64,000 nt of DNA from Blastobasis lacticolella (GCA_905147135.1 LR990061.1:6486026-6550025); one strand, 5' to 3'; numbered from the stretch's first letter, positions 20,597-30,870 are shown. A program made the numbers and translations. Notes: a model not told the origin generated them from the letters alone.

Positions 20597-20869
20597 TTAC
20601 ATCTTTTCACATCGGATGTTTTGAATCACGGACAGAGTACCCAAAAACATTGCAAAGTTGGTTACCTCACTTGGTTCACACAGTGGAAGACGAGGTACTA
20701 ACAGCTCTATACAGTCCAACTCTATTTCACGGTACACCATAAGGTTATACTTTGTCGAAAGATAAAACTGACCAAAATCACAAGACATAAAGGGCCTTTT
20801 TTCTGTCACAGCGTCTGTCCTCACCTGCTGAACAACATTATTTATTGTTATTTCCCCAAATTGTAACAA
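20597..20869 (-). CDS. Unrecognised 90-codon open frame
   Basis: ATG-initiated minus-strand frame whose product (MLQFGEITINNVVQQVRTDA ... ELLVPRLPLCEPSEVTNFAM) has balanced, protein-like composition and few low-complexity stretches. It has no signal peptide or known motif. It could be a transposon or host-gene exon fragment, and no partner exon is visible. Weakly supported. Confidence 0.2.
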   Translation of the reverse strand: MLQFGEITINNVVQQVRTDAVTEKRPFMSCDFGQFYLSTKYNLMVYREIELDCIELLVPRLPLCEPSEVTNFAMFLGTLSVIQNIRCEKM

Positions 20870-21111
20870 AAAATGCCTGCTGACGTAAAAAGTGCCTTCT
20901 GACGTAAAAAATACCTAATCCTGTGACCCGCAATAGCGCGTCCGTAAATAATTGATTTAAACTGACGTTTGATAATTAGTGTGAAATATTATTGTTGGTG
21001 AAGGTCTTTTGTGTTTGAAGTGATGGAAAAAATGCGGAAAGGTATACCGTCTATCTTTATTATAATAATTATTGGCTAACATAAAAACTGCACAGTTAAA
21101 ACTTATGTTAT
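20870..21111. other. Intergenic, no gene seen
   Basis: Short AT-rich interval with a tandem near-duplication 'gcctgctgacgtaaaaagt'/'gccttctgacgtaaaaaat' at 20873-20912. Confidence 0.45.
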
Positions 21112-21375
21112 ATGATAACAGGCTACCGTGCCATCTGATGGAAAGTGGTCACCGCTGCCTACAGATATTAGCTACACCAGGGGTTAATCCCGTTGTTTTA
21201 TCTCAGGGGTAAAACACGTTGCTCTGGCATAAAATGGCCAGCTTCTAAAAAGCATCTCCATGAAACACTGGAGACCTTACCCACCGGCAGGAAAACAATA
21301 CTATTTAATATTGTGAGGCTGCGGTATTTTGAAAGGTGTAGGATGTACTTCAGCCATTCGGGCGGCTTATTATAT
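21112..21375 (-). repeat. LINE 3' tail (GGTGACCACTTTCC family)
   Basis: ccatctgatggaaagtggtc, taaaacacgttgctctgg, aacactggagaccttaccca, caggaaaacaatactattta and ccattcgggcggct occur in the same order as in 34362-34720 but more diverged. Confidence 0.7.
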
Positions 21376-21456
21376 AGGAGTATAGGACCTCCTATATTAG
21401 TATATGAGGTATTGGAGTACATGCTGCATAGGAGGATAGGAGTTATTGGAGTATAG
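21376..21456. repeat. Cryptic simple repeat of GGAGTATAGG words
   Basis: Interspersed variants of taggagtatagg / taggaggataggag / ttggagtatagg make a short scrambled array directly after the LINE tail. Confidence 0.55.
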
Positions 21457-22404
21457 GTTCGAATTGTCGAACGGGATAACTCGCTATGCCCTACCTCTCC
21501 CCTACTCTTCTCTTAACTGAAATCGTGTACGACGCATTGTACAAGCTTTTCCTTGCGAAAACCTTATGCACTTCCATAATCGCATAAGCCAGTGTGCCTA
21601 CAAAACCAGGTTGACCGACTACACAATAAACATAGACACCTACACCCTGGAACTATAATCTGTCCAGACTGACTTGTCTTATTTGGTTAAGAAAATTATG
21701 TATTTAAATGGACAACTGCAGCAGTATTCGTTGAAATTCACATTCTATGTGTTTATTGTATAATTCTCGACATCTATACACAATATACGTAGCGGGATTG
21801 ATACGGCAAGTCGTGGTTTTTGCATTGTTTGTTCACCAAATAGGAGAAGTCAGTATAAACAGATCATACTAATCCTATTCCGTTTCTTTCATGTTATAAA
21901 AAGAAAACAGGATTTCACTAGTCTACACTGCTATAATTTAGAACTAATTACATAGCAGCTGGCTTTAATGCGTGCATCGCAATATATGATTGCATCCAAC
22001 AGACGTGGTCTGTAAAAACAGCATGTAGCAAAAAACGTAAGCGTGTCCCGACTGTTCATACTAACGACTATTGACTTTGATGACCCAGCCAATAATTAAG
22101 AGTAAAATCCTCTAGTAAGAAGCGTAGTAATAGTTACTATGTTAGGAAACTAGGATTATTAAATATACATTAAATTGGGCGCCCTGTGGTGAACTTTATT
22201 TCGTATAAGGCTAGTCCATTATTGATTTACATAAATACATACATTTCTTTATCAAGGGCCTCGGTAGAGTGCCATTTGCAATGCTTACTTAGTAATGATT
22301 GGCGACTCGCTTGTAAGATGGTTTCATTGCCATTCTAAGCATTTATTTTTGCTGTAAGTATAAATAAATAAATAAACATCGTTTATTACATCTGTAAGTA
22401 TTGG
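21457..22404. other. Intergenic, no gene seen
   Basis: Bases 21457-21510 still carry the family tail words (gggataactcgctatgccct). The remainder is unique AT-rich DNA with no frame or repeat I can support. Confidence 0.4.
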
Positions 22405-22485
22405 TTATAGCCGCGGTGGTCGAATGGTTAGTGCCTCAGCCTCGTATGCGGGTAAGGCTGTTGCGAATCCCAAGAGACCTAATAT
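22405..22485 (+). repeat. tRNA-like sequence, probable SINE head
   Basis: gccgcggtggtcgaatggtt (A-box-like) and ttgcgaatcccaag (decayed B box) are about the right distance apart. The arms do not pair well enough for a functional tRNA and there is no clear anticodon stem. No body of SINE 1 or 2 follows, so this is a third, undefined type. Confidence 0.45.
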
Positions 22486-22612
22486 GAGACTTTTTCTCGG
22501 ATAATGCACTCAAAAGCTTATACAATTAAATATTGTCAGTGCCTCATAGACTCATAATAGTGGATTTGTATGTAATAAGTAAGTTATTTTATACTATAAA
22601 TAGTCTGTAAAT

Positions 22613-22923
22613 GAGATGTAGGTTATCCTACGTCGTCGTGTACAAGAAAAATTGCACTTTGTAGCGATAGCAGACGTTTAGGAGACCCACAAAACGACGG
22701 CCTGTCCGTGCACAACCAGGCACAAAACTTAATTACTTCTAGAACCCACACAAGAGGATATGTAAGTACTATCGCTATGAAAAATCGAAGTTTTGATCAC
22801 AAAAAAAAATGGTGCCAGGTTATGCACGGGCAGACCAACGTTTTGTGGGTCACCTAAACGTTTACTATCGCAATAAAGTGGATTTTTTCTTGTACTCGAT
22901 GACGTAGAATAATCTACGTCCTC
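22613..22923. mobile_element. Foldback MITE F, copy 1
   Basis: About 70-bp terminal inverted repeats. Left: ctacgtcgtcgtgtacaaga ... gtagcgatagcagacgttta. Right, in reverse: ctacgtcatcgagtacaaga ... gcgatagtaaacgttta. The centre includes ttctagaacccacacaagag and gttttgtgggtcacc. A relative is at 60618-60880. Confidence 0.75.
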
Positions 22924-23439
22924 ACTGTTTATAAGGTGTCGAATAAGCTAACGGCATGCCTGAGTAGGTACACAGTCACCGCAGCCTATGATAAAGCGAA
23001 TTTCAAATTTTGAAATTTTTCATCCAAATTTGTTCCATCTTGTTGAACGCATTGTTCGAAGTGGAACCTCGTTGTCCCTCACCGTAAGAGCATCGGTTAG
23101 TGTTCAACTTTAAGCCTTATGCCTACTACATCCGTGCATAAGATTTATGCTACTTGTATTCTACTCTGCGGGGCAGTAAGTACCCTGATAATAACTAAAA
23201 GAACAGCGCCCCAGTATCTCGAACCAAGTCCGAAAACTGGTCACTGATTGAGATATCCTTTGTTTCTTTTTTCGAACTGTTTGGATGCACCTTTCATGAA
23301 TTTGTACTCTAATTGAACACCCGTTTGGATGCTGGATGGACAACGATTGTTATGATGATGAAATAACCATGATATCGTATTTATATTACAATAGCAATGA
23401 TTAAAAACACAAAAAGGCTTGCATGTTACCCAAATGACG
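22924..23439. other. Intergenic with small LINE and SINE fragments
   Basis: Bases 22930-22990 resemble the GCGGTGACTGCTTACC LINE tail in reverse (gtcgaataagctaacggcat ... gtcaccgcagcctatgat). Bases 23076-23112 are a minus-strand SINE 1 fragment (ccctcaccgtaagagcatcg). Remainder unassigned. Confidence 0.5.
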
Positions 23440-23690
23440 ACCTGAGTGATTCAGTTTGGTAACATGCCTAACCATCCGTGAATATGCCTGCCACGCAGAT
23501 GTCCTGTGTCCGATTCCCGGCCGGGCAGAAATTTAAATTGTGAATTTTAATTTCTGTTACGGGTCTGGGTTAATAAGTATGTATTTAAAAATAGGCATAT
23601 AAGTAATTTATCTGTTTTTTGACACCCACAACAAAAGCTTTGCTTACTTTGGGGCTAGATCGTGCTGTGTGAATTGTCCATATTATATTA
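23440..23690 (+). repeat. SINE family 2 copy
   Basis: tRNA-like head with cgattcccggccgggcagaa, then aattttaatttctgttacg, gggtctgggttaataag, gacacccacaac and gctttgcttactttggggctagat, as in the copy at 6830-7069. Confidence 0.8.
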
Positions 23691-23794
23691 TAATAATAGG
23701 CATATTTATATTTATTTATTATTAACGCGGTTTCAGCTCTGATCAATTAGCTCCATATTTAATAAATTAAGTAGACGACATGAGTTAAGAGTAA

Positions 23795-24286
23795 GATTAC
23801 TATCTTCTAAATCAAATTTACGTATCACTGGCTCAGTCAGTACTAAGCTACTGCATTTCTGTATGGGGTGGGGCTATAAAGACCAAACTTTTGGAGGTAG
23901 AAAGAGCACAAAGGTCATTACTAAAGGTGATGTATTTTAAACCGTATAGATTTCCTACAGCAGAGTTATATAGCCTTTGTAAACTTTTGACAGTAAGAAA
24001 GCTTTACATCTTGGGTGCTGTTTTGAGACTGCATAAAACCCTTATTTATAAACCTGACACTACAGGCAGAAGGAGACCCATAGAGGCTGCTCCTGTTGTC
24101 GCTGTAAAAACATCATTCGCGGAAAGACAATACGCAAGGCAGTCGGCTACCATTTACAACAACATCAATCGACAACTAAATATATACCCCATGCTTTATC
24201 ACAATTGTAGGGTTGCTCTTACTGAATGGCTGATGCCTAAGACGTACGATGAAATTGAAAACATCTTAAAAAGTGGTATTCAGTGA
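23795..24286 (+). pseudogene. LINE reverse-transcriptase C-terminus
   Basis: One uninterrupted frame from after the stop at 23792-23794 to TGA at 24284-24286. The product LAQSVLSYCISVWGGAIKTK, then LLEVERAQRSLLKVMYFKPY and RFPTAELYSLCKLLTVRKLY, is the classic region after the polymerase core in R1/Jockey-like non-LTR elements. A later SFAERQYARQSATIYNNIN block completes the C-terminus. The RT core is absent, so this is a 5'-truncated retrocopy. The open frame suggests a fairly young insertion. It stops 15 bp before a (CA)n array. Confidence 0.85.
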
Positions 24287-24295
24287 AGAAAGTGA

Positions 24296-24316
24296 TTACA
24301 CACCCACACGCAAACG

Positions 24317-24357
<41 letters not shown>

Positions 24358-24392
24358 ACACACGCACACACACGCACACGCACACATGTTTA
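24296..24392 (+). repeat. (CA)n microsatellite
   Basis: About 95 bp of CA repeats with scattered G interruptions (cacgcacacac). It lies right after the LINE stop codon and probably expanded from the element's tail. Confidence 0.95.
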
Positions 24393-25212
24393 ACATTAAA
24401 TATTATAAATTTTAAATTATGGTGGACGCGAGGGAAGAGGGCGCTGGGTCTTTTACCAAGACTCGTCACATTTCCTATCTTTGAATTAAAATCAAAGTAG
24501 GTATAGTGACTTACATATTAGATTAATTGTTTATTGTAAATTGTATTCCGTATTATTCTTTTTCAAATTTTTATTTTTTTCTATTTTAAATATTTTTGGT
24601 ATTGTTCCCAACTAAATTGATTTTCTTACCTCTGTTTAGAACAACGGGGCCTCCTGACACAAGTAAACCCTTACTTAAAAGGAGACCCCTACAACTCATA
24701 AAATTGTGATTGTAAATTAGGTGATAAAATATTTTTTTTTTTTTTATCTCATTTGATAACAGTAACTGGACCCTTATACTGTACCTTATTCTCTTTATAT
24801 TCCGCAAAAACTGAAACCCTTCTCATCTCCCTGATCCACCACTTCAATTAATATCAATGAAATCACAAACCATTCCAGAGATTTCAAATAAAGCTTGGGA
24901 TTATAATAGCGGGTAATAAAAGCGGGTATCATCAACCTGCTACCCGTTTTAAGGTCCGAGTGCCGTAATAGAGACGTGTGTGTTAATTAAGATGTTTGGG
25001 CTCAGAATTAGAACCGATTTTACTTTAATGAGTGGGCGGGGTCTTGGCGGGGGTCCTCTATTATTAAACTGACAAATAGACCCATTGTTCAAGGCAAACT
25101 TACCGAGAAAGTCGGATATAAAATACTCACGCAAATCTGAACTTTACGTTGTGAAGAATAAAGATGTAGCAACAAATTAGCTCGGTTAAACAAAGGTAAA
25201 TGTATTTTCGTT
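24393..25212. other. Intergenic, no gene seen
   Basis: AT-rich. The T-run at 24730-24745 could be a retrotransposon tail but lacks family words. A pair of near-duplicate words (agcgggtaataaaagcgggt) is at 24909-24928. Nothing else supported. Confidence 0.4.
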
Positions 25213-25265
25213 GACGTCGTTCCGAATGGTGCCTTTTTTGGGTCTCCCGATTCGGAATTGACGTC
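25213..25265. promoter_or_regulatory. Inverted pair of GACGTC sites
   Basis: GACGTCGTTCCGAAT (25213-25227) and ATTCGGAATTGACGTC (25250-25265) form an imperfect stem, each arm carrying a TGACGTC-like CREB/ATF core. No gene starts nearby, so function is open. Confidence 0.35.
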
Positions 25266-26099
25266 GGTTATAATTAAAAATAAAAATTATTGTGATTGCT
25301 TTTGGCAAATTGCGAATTGGTTCTTTAAAAATTAAGTCCACCCAGTATTTTTGGGAAGTTATTAGTTTTTAATTATTACGCTCTGGTATCACTGGAGTTT
25401 TGATGTTTTTCTGAATTAATAATGATACCATCGGTGGGTCGTATCGCTGATTACGGTTGATGTTATTAAATAAATGCTTCATTTTGGTAGGTTTTTGAGA
25501 AATCAAAGCTTGCCGACTACCCGTTACACGGGAAATAAGTAGATAATGAAACTAAAGGATACCTTAAGAAATGTTGATAATTTTATAAACGACTGTTTTG
25601 CAACGATTTTTTGGGCTGAATTTATGACAATGGTTTACTTACAGTTATTTTGGTATCTACCTATAGGAATCATTAACTTAATTTAAGGTAAGTAGCAAAT
25701 TAATGATTATTTACTGTAGGCATAGAATAAGAAACCGTTTTAAATTGAGTAAAACAAAATAACAAGGATTAATCTCTATCGTGATAGAGGTACGCTTTGA
25801 CTACTCAATTCTACGAATCCCAAAGATTCTTGGTTATATCTTGTACCTAATTTATCAAGTGTTTCTATATAATTTTATTAATTTATTATGCTATAAAGTA
25901 AAAAAATCAGATAACCATAGCCTATCCCACAACTCCACAAGAACATTTGTATTCTCTAAAAAGACACACGGATGAACAATTGGTCCAACTGATGGAAAGT
26001 GGCAAGTGGCAAGTTGCGTTTTCCAGATGCATATTAAGATACTGAATGCTGCCCTGGAAACATTATCTAAGTATGTAATTATAAATTTTGATACTTAAT
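25266..26099. other. Intergenic, no gene seen
   Basis: AT-rich unique DNA. A fragment 'caactgatggaaagtggcaa' at 25985-26004 may be a remnant of the GGTGACCACTTTCC tail. Confidence 0.4.
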
Positions 26100-26202
26100 C
26101 GGTCCTATATTAACCCTGTCAGGGACCAAGGACACAATTGACTCATGCTACATATTCGGTCCGATATTAACCCTTTTAAACAACAAGGACACTATTAACT
26201 CA
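26100..26202. repeat. Two diverged 57-bp direct repeats
   Basis: cggtcctatattaaccct..ccaaggacacaattgactca (from 26100) is repeated as cggtccgatattaaccct..caaggacactattaactca (from 26157). Confidence 0.65.
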
Positions 26203-26693
26203 CGAGCCATGACCGTCAACAACACAGACCAACAACTTTTTTCTCTCACCCAACGCCGTGGATTGAACTTGCCGTCCAACACTGTCCAGCACACGATTTT
26301 AAAAAGAAAGCTTTCGTCCCCAGATTTCAGCGGGTCATCTCTATCGCTCGTTACGAGCGAGCCAAGACTATCTATCTCGTGCAGTGACAACTGACACGGC
26401 GAGTGACACGTGACGTGTGACAGTTTACGAGACAGTTAAATACTCGTGATGCTTGTTAATAGTGGTGTCGTGTGTGTTAAACGGATTTATGGCGGAGGAA
26501 GCGATCAAACGTCATATTTTTAGGTTTACGAGTACATTTCACTACAAAAGGAGTGGTACTTTGTTGCGTTTGATGAGGACTGGGCTTAATAGAGCTTGTG
26601 GTGGCGGCTTATAGTTTCTAGCGAGAAATGTTAACTTTAGGTGACAACCAGAAATGTAATTAATGAGTCTAGTGGTCTTAGTAATAAGTCAAC
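26203..26693. other. Unique DNA
   Basis: No gene. Bases 26396-26425 hold gtgacacgtgacgtgtgaca, overlapping CACGTG and TGACGTG cores in a quasi-palindrome, a possible regulatory site. Remainder unassigned. Confidence 0.4.
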
Positions 26694-26933
26694 TGGGTCC
26701 ACTAGTCATAGTATAAAACAAAGCTTCCCGCTGTCTGTCTGTCCCTATGTATCTTTGTATGTGTTTATGTACGCTTAGATCTTTTAAACTATGCAACGGA
26801 TTTTAATGCAGTTTTCGTCAATAGTTAAAGTGATTCAAGAGGAAGGTTTATAGGCGAGAAATAAAGGGTAGATAGGAGTAGGTGTACGCGAACGAAGTCG
26901 CGCCGGGTCCACTAGTCGGTAATAAGACTAAAT
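26694..26933 (-). repeat. Non-autonomous repeat J, copy 3
   Basis: Compact complete-looking reverse copy: tccactagtcatagtataaa, gcttcccgctgtctgtctg, cgcttagatcttttaaac, agtgattcaagaggaaggtt, gtaggtgtacgcgaacgaag and cgccgggtccactagt. Both ends read CCACTAGT, giving the clearest limits for the family. Confidence 0.75.
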
Positions 26934-28500
26934 ACATTAAAAAAATGTCATTACTACTGACGGGGTAGATATAAAGGAATATCTCTGCAGAAAGAAGGAA
27001 TGACAGCAATAATGATAGGGAGTAGCTATAATAGGACCACGGTAAGTCCAAATCAACTGACAGTAGTACAAATTATAAAGTGTGGATATGGCAATAATCT
27101 GGGGATAATCTGTCCTTGTCAGTCCTTCTTGTAAACATTCAGTTATTTGGTCACGATTAGCTTGAACTTTTTGTATAAATTATTAATCATAGTGAAAATT
27201 ATCTTCCGCACTTCCTTAATAATAGTTTTCTTAACTTATGAAAATAAACAGTCCTACAGAAATCAACTTGTTTGTTATGACTTTTATGAATGACGTTCTA
27301 TGACGGATAAAAAACTTGGCATAAGTTGCCATACAGAGATTTTTTTAAATATTCGATTCGGACTTAGCGTGGTCTTATTATACCTCCCAACTACATAACT
27401 TTTTACGTTGTTTACATTTTTAAACCCCCACTCCAAACTAATCCCGACTTAATTTCCCTCACCCGATGAACAGTGAACACTTAACACTTAAAAGTCAATC
27501 AATCACCGGGTACCAAGGAAGCTATTTATTCCAGCACTATTCCCGTTGCATTAGGCGGTGGCGTTAGGCGGTGGCGCCACTCCACCTTTTTGTCATAACG
27601 GATGAGTATTTTAAGGCGTTTTCACTAATGCTGTTAGCGCGTCTTAATAGACTGCGGGTGCTGGGCTCACATGGAGTGGAGACCGTGGTGAGGTTAAGTT
27701 GAGTTTTTATTTTGAAGGGTTAAGTTCAAGTATGAGTCATTTCTATATGTTTTCTTATAGGCATGCTGTTTTTTACTGGTGCTGTTAATAATCTTTGTGG
27801 TGTGATACTGTGGTGACCGTGGTTCGGTTGCGTTTGCATTTATTTATTTATTTTATTTGCCAACAGATTAACACTTTTTGTTACATCCCCATCATCCCAT
27901 CACTTTGTGTTGAATTACATTGTGTTGACGGTTGTATTATTATTTAATGATATTGATATTTGTTGACATTAATTTATTTTATAATTGAAATGTATTACTT
28001 ATTTTGTTACATTGAAATAATACATGACAGAACTTTAACACTTAAATGTAAATCCAATAACAGGCAAACTTACGTTCACAATAGAATCGATAGCGCTTAA
28101 TTAAAAAATAAATCTAAATCTACCACCACTCAAACTTAACAACTAAACAATGATATTGTTAGTGTAAACGGCAAGACTTCTCACTTAGGATAACATACAA
28201 TATTTTTTTATATTTATAATTACATCGATATGTGGATTGAACGATAGTTTAGAATCAAGATCCCAAGACACCAAGATCCCTTATCTGACTAACCTCTTCT
28301 AGGACATGCCCATTTATTGAATATTAAGTTCTAAGCGGGGACTTCTTTTTAGTGCATTTTAAAGGGTTAAGTTCAAGCATGAGCCATTTCAATACTTTTG
28401 CTTATAAGACATGCAGTTTTTTTATACATTCCACTTTCAATTCCTTCATACTTTTTTTTGCTTTTAAATTTAGTTGATTTGATCGATAGCCAAATTTGTA
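26934..28500. other. Repeat-poor unique segment
   Basis: Little repeat content. A GCGTTAGGCGGTGGC duplication occurs at 27553-27580. TAAT- and ATTA-rich words are frequent. No coding frame supported. Could be intergenic regulatory DNA. Confidence 0.4.
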
Positions 28501-28575
28501 TCAGCTGGATGTGGAAGGCACAGGACCGGTCTTTATGGCGATCTCTGGGGGAGGTCTATGTCCAGCAGTGGGCAA
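28501..28575 (+). pseudogene. RTE-like LINE C-terminal scrap
   Basis: Encodes SWMWKAQDRSLWRSLGEVYV then QQWAK, matching the end of the frame at 49816-50200 but in plus orientation. Only about 25 codons remain. Confidence 0.75.
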
Positions 28576-28680
28576 AAAGTACCCTGGTGTTGCTGATCTC
28601 CAAAGGCGGTAGTGACCACTTTCCCTCAAACAGGCAAACCTGTTTGTCTGCCGTATTATATAAAAAAATTGTTTTTTTAA
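28576..28680 (+). repeat. LINE 3' tail (GGTGACCACTTTCC family)
   Basis: gttgctgatctccaaaggcggtag, tgaccactttccctcaaaca, cctgtttgtctgccgtatta and taaaaaaattg; the join to the RTE scrap upstream is abrupt, so two unrelated tails are fused here. Confidence 0.7.
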
Positions 28681-28913
28681 TGCCGAGAAAAACTGATTTT
28701 CGTAAATTGTCGACCACATTCGTAGTCAGCCCATGTAACCCAATCCCGTCCACCGAAATGCGTCCCATAAAAAGGCGGTGCGATAAAAAACCTCGTGTGT
28801 TGTGCGCGGGCGATAATCACCGGCGGAAACCGCGCGATTAGCTGCGCCCGCGCCGGTTAATGGCCTTCGGTGGTTTTCGTTGCCAGGATTAAGAGAGAGG
28901 TACTTTGATTATT
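28681..28913. other. GC-rich unique block
   Basis: Bases 28785-28875 are GC-rich (gcgcgggcgataatcaccgg, ccgcgcgattagctgcgccc) in an AT-rich setting, with a GATTAGC bicoid-type core. Candidate promoter or enhancer; no exon recognised. Confidence 0.4.
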
Positions 28914-29040
28914 TAACCCCCGACGAAAAAAGAGGGGTGTTGGGTTTGACGTTTGTATCTGTGGTTCTGTGGCGATGTGTGTCTGTCTGTGGCATCGTAG
29001 CTCTTGAACAGATATACTGTTTGTATGCAGTTTCAGGCAA
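28914..29040 (+). repeat. Repeat P copy
   Basis: acccccgacgaaaaaagagg, ggtgttgggtttgacgtttg, tatctgtggttctgtggcga, gtctgtctgtggcatcgtag and ctcttgaacagata. Relatives are at 37300-37510 and 55318-55390. Confidence 0.65.
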
Positions 29041-29052
29041 AAAAAGGAATTT

Positions 29053-29160
29053 AATCGCCGTGATGTACGTAACCATGATCTAATCTGTTCAGCCTTGCTA
29101 TCATGTTTGCCTGATGTGCCAAATCGTGGATCATGGTCAAGGCTGATTGGCAGGATCACA
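29053..29160 (+). repeat. SINE family 1 fragment
   Basis: gtgatgtacgtaaccatgat, ctaatctgttcagcc and tgccaaatcgtggatcatgg, in family order with a deletion of the central body. Confidence 0.65.
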
Positions 29161-29255
29161 ACTATTTAAAATAGTAAGTATTGTTTGGCTGCGATTTTCT
29201 GCAAGATGGAGGTACTTCCCCAGTCGGGCGGCTCCAATTCGAACTGGACTATACC
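29161..29255 (-). repeat. LINE 3' tail fragment (GGTGACCACTTTCC family)
   Basis: actatttaaaatagtaagta, gctgcgattttctgcaagat, ggaggtacttccccagtcgg and gcggctccaattcgaac match the 5' part of the 345-bp unit in reverse. Confidence 0.7.
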
Positions 29256-29337
29256 CCACCACCCCTTAACTCTTCTCTTAACTCCTAAATGTTGGTTTAC
29301 TCACTTTTATCGTAATTCTAAAAACATACCCCTATTA

Positions 29338-29454
29338 ACAGGGCCACGGAGTTCAGCCACTATTATTACCTGATCAGCCAAATCCTGGATCATGGACATG
29401 GCGCAACTTGGGTCCCCACGCGCAAGAGCACAACCGGGACATTAACTTCAAAAT
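29338..29454 (+). repeat. SINE family 1 fragment
   Basis: aacagggccacggagttcag, attacctgatcagccaaatc, ctggatcatggacatggcgc, gcgcaagagcacaaccggg and acattaacttcaaaatgacc. Confidence 0.75.
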
Positions 29455-29459
29455 GACCA

Positions 29460-29496
29460 CTGTTCGGAAGACCTTGGCCAACCTCTCTTCGCCAAT
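29460..29496 (+). repeat. Repeat Q fragment
   Basis: tgttcggaagaccttggcca and acctctcttcgccaatg, also seen at 39805-39870 and split around the MITE at 43818-44090. Confidence 0.5.
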
Positions 29497-29842
29497 GAGG
29501 AGTTTTCCAGTAGGTATTGTCAGTTGGTTTCAAAAAGCTTCAATAGATGGCGCTCCTACAATTCTAGTATTTTTTTTTAATTTGTATGATATTTGCAGTG
29601 ATATCATGCAGCCATCTAATACTAAACCTGAAAATAAAATGTTTATTAATATAAACATAACTTTTAAAGGTTGAACGAAATGTACAAAGACATATTTTTA
29701 TGAATAGGCACTATGGTTCATTTTATTAGAACTTCATTGCTTAGAACCTTTTTCAAGCGATTATCAATTACCAAAATTGTCGGGCCGCCATCTAGTGAGT
29801 GGTTAAGAATGCTTTGGATACCTATTGGAAAACTCCTCATTG
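29497..29842. mobile_element. Foldback MITE I, copy 1
   Basis: Ends read atgaggagttttccagtagg and, in reverse, atgaggagttttccaatagg. Subterminal arms carry atagatggcgctcctacaat on one side and tcgggccgccatctagtgag on the other. A/T-rich centre. The second copy is 56634-57025. Confidence 0.75.
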
Positions 29843-30339
29843 TATTACATCACACCTATCGAGTGCCAAGTATCGTCCTTAACCCAACAATTCCGCACGC
29901 AATTCGTCTTTCACTTCACGCCACCTCGTCCACGTCTATCACTCTATCAGGTGTTTTCGCGCAATCGCAGGCCACTCAGCCCCTATCAGCTCGGAGCGCC
30001 GCATAAACACCTTAGCCGAGGCTCTATTTGCATGGATCGCTAATTACGCTGGTCTCGTGCAGATTCGCTACCATAACGGGTTTCGCCTAGCCGGCAGTGG
30101 TGCTCAACATTTGGATGTATAAAGTTTCAGATGATTTTTATACCACTAAGGGTGAAAGAACATTCATTGACACAAACAACAACACCACAAAAGATACAAG
30201 AAAACAAAAATATATAAAAATAATACAATTATTACAACTTAAATTACACGCGAGGACTACATAGTGCCGATGTATATACCTATCTGATAATTTATTGGTT
30301 GTGTAGTGTAATTGATAATGTGTTGTGGAGGTGTCTTTG
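29843..30339. other. Intergenic, no gene seen
   Basis: Bases 29860-30060 are GC-richer unique DNA with overlapping short frames but no motif. The rest is AT-rich. Confidence 0.4.
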
Positions 30340-30415
30340 TGGCAACCAAGCTTACGGCCTGCTTGATGGTTAGTAGTCACCGCAGCCTATGGACATTTGC
30401 AATACCAGACCCTGT
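30340..30415 (-). repeat. LINE 3' tail fragment (GCGGTGACTGCTTACC family)
   Basis: ccaagcttacggcctgcttg, atggttagtagtcaccgcag and cctatggacatttgcaatac match 45084-45200. Confidence 0.7.
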
Positions 30416-30523
30416 AAAAACCCCCCTTAAAAACTTTTCACCCCTTTCTTGAAGAATTCCATGATAGGGGAGATTTGGTGGCGGATATTGTTGGTGGGAT
30501 AGAGGTTGAGGTGAGTGAGTTAA

Positions 30524-30870
30524 GAGCGTCGATGGCTTAGTGGTTAAGGGGTCCGACTCGTAAGCGAAAGGTATCGGGCTCGAACCCCAGTGTCGCTACG
30601 TCCAATGATTTTTTTTGGGTAGGTACGTATTTGTAATTGATTCTCTTACGGTGAGGGAAAACATGGTGATGAAACCTGCTCATCCAGGCGACTGAATGTG
30701 TAATCATGATCCTAATCTGGGCAGGGTTCCTTGTTAACAGGGTCACGGAGGTCAGATGGCAGTCGCTCCACTGTAATTACTTGATCTGCCAAATTCTGGA
30801 TCATGGTCAACACTGGGCCACACTGGCCCCTCGCGCGCGAGATCGGAACCGGGAAATTAACTTCAAGATC
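30524..30870 (+). repeat. SINE family 1, near-complete copy
   Basis: About 347 bp. Head: gagcgtcgatggcttagtgg (A-box region), tccgactcgtaagcgaaagg and tcgggctcgaaccccag (B box, near GGTTCGAANCC). Body: cttacggtgagggaaaacat, cctaatctgggcagggttcc, gtcgctccactgtaattact, ttctggatcatggtcaacac, gcgcgagatcggaaccggg and aaattaacttcaagatc. The head derives from a tRNA; internal pol III boxes would drive transcription. With 53272-53624 it defines the family. Confidence 0.87.

Noticed and set aside
24273..24500. Thr-His repeat protein
   Set aside because: Frame runs through the (CA)n microsatellite; no coding signal outside it.
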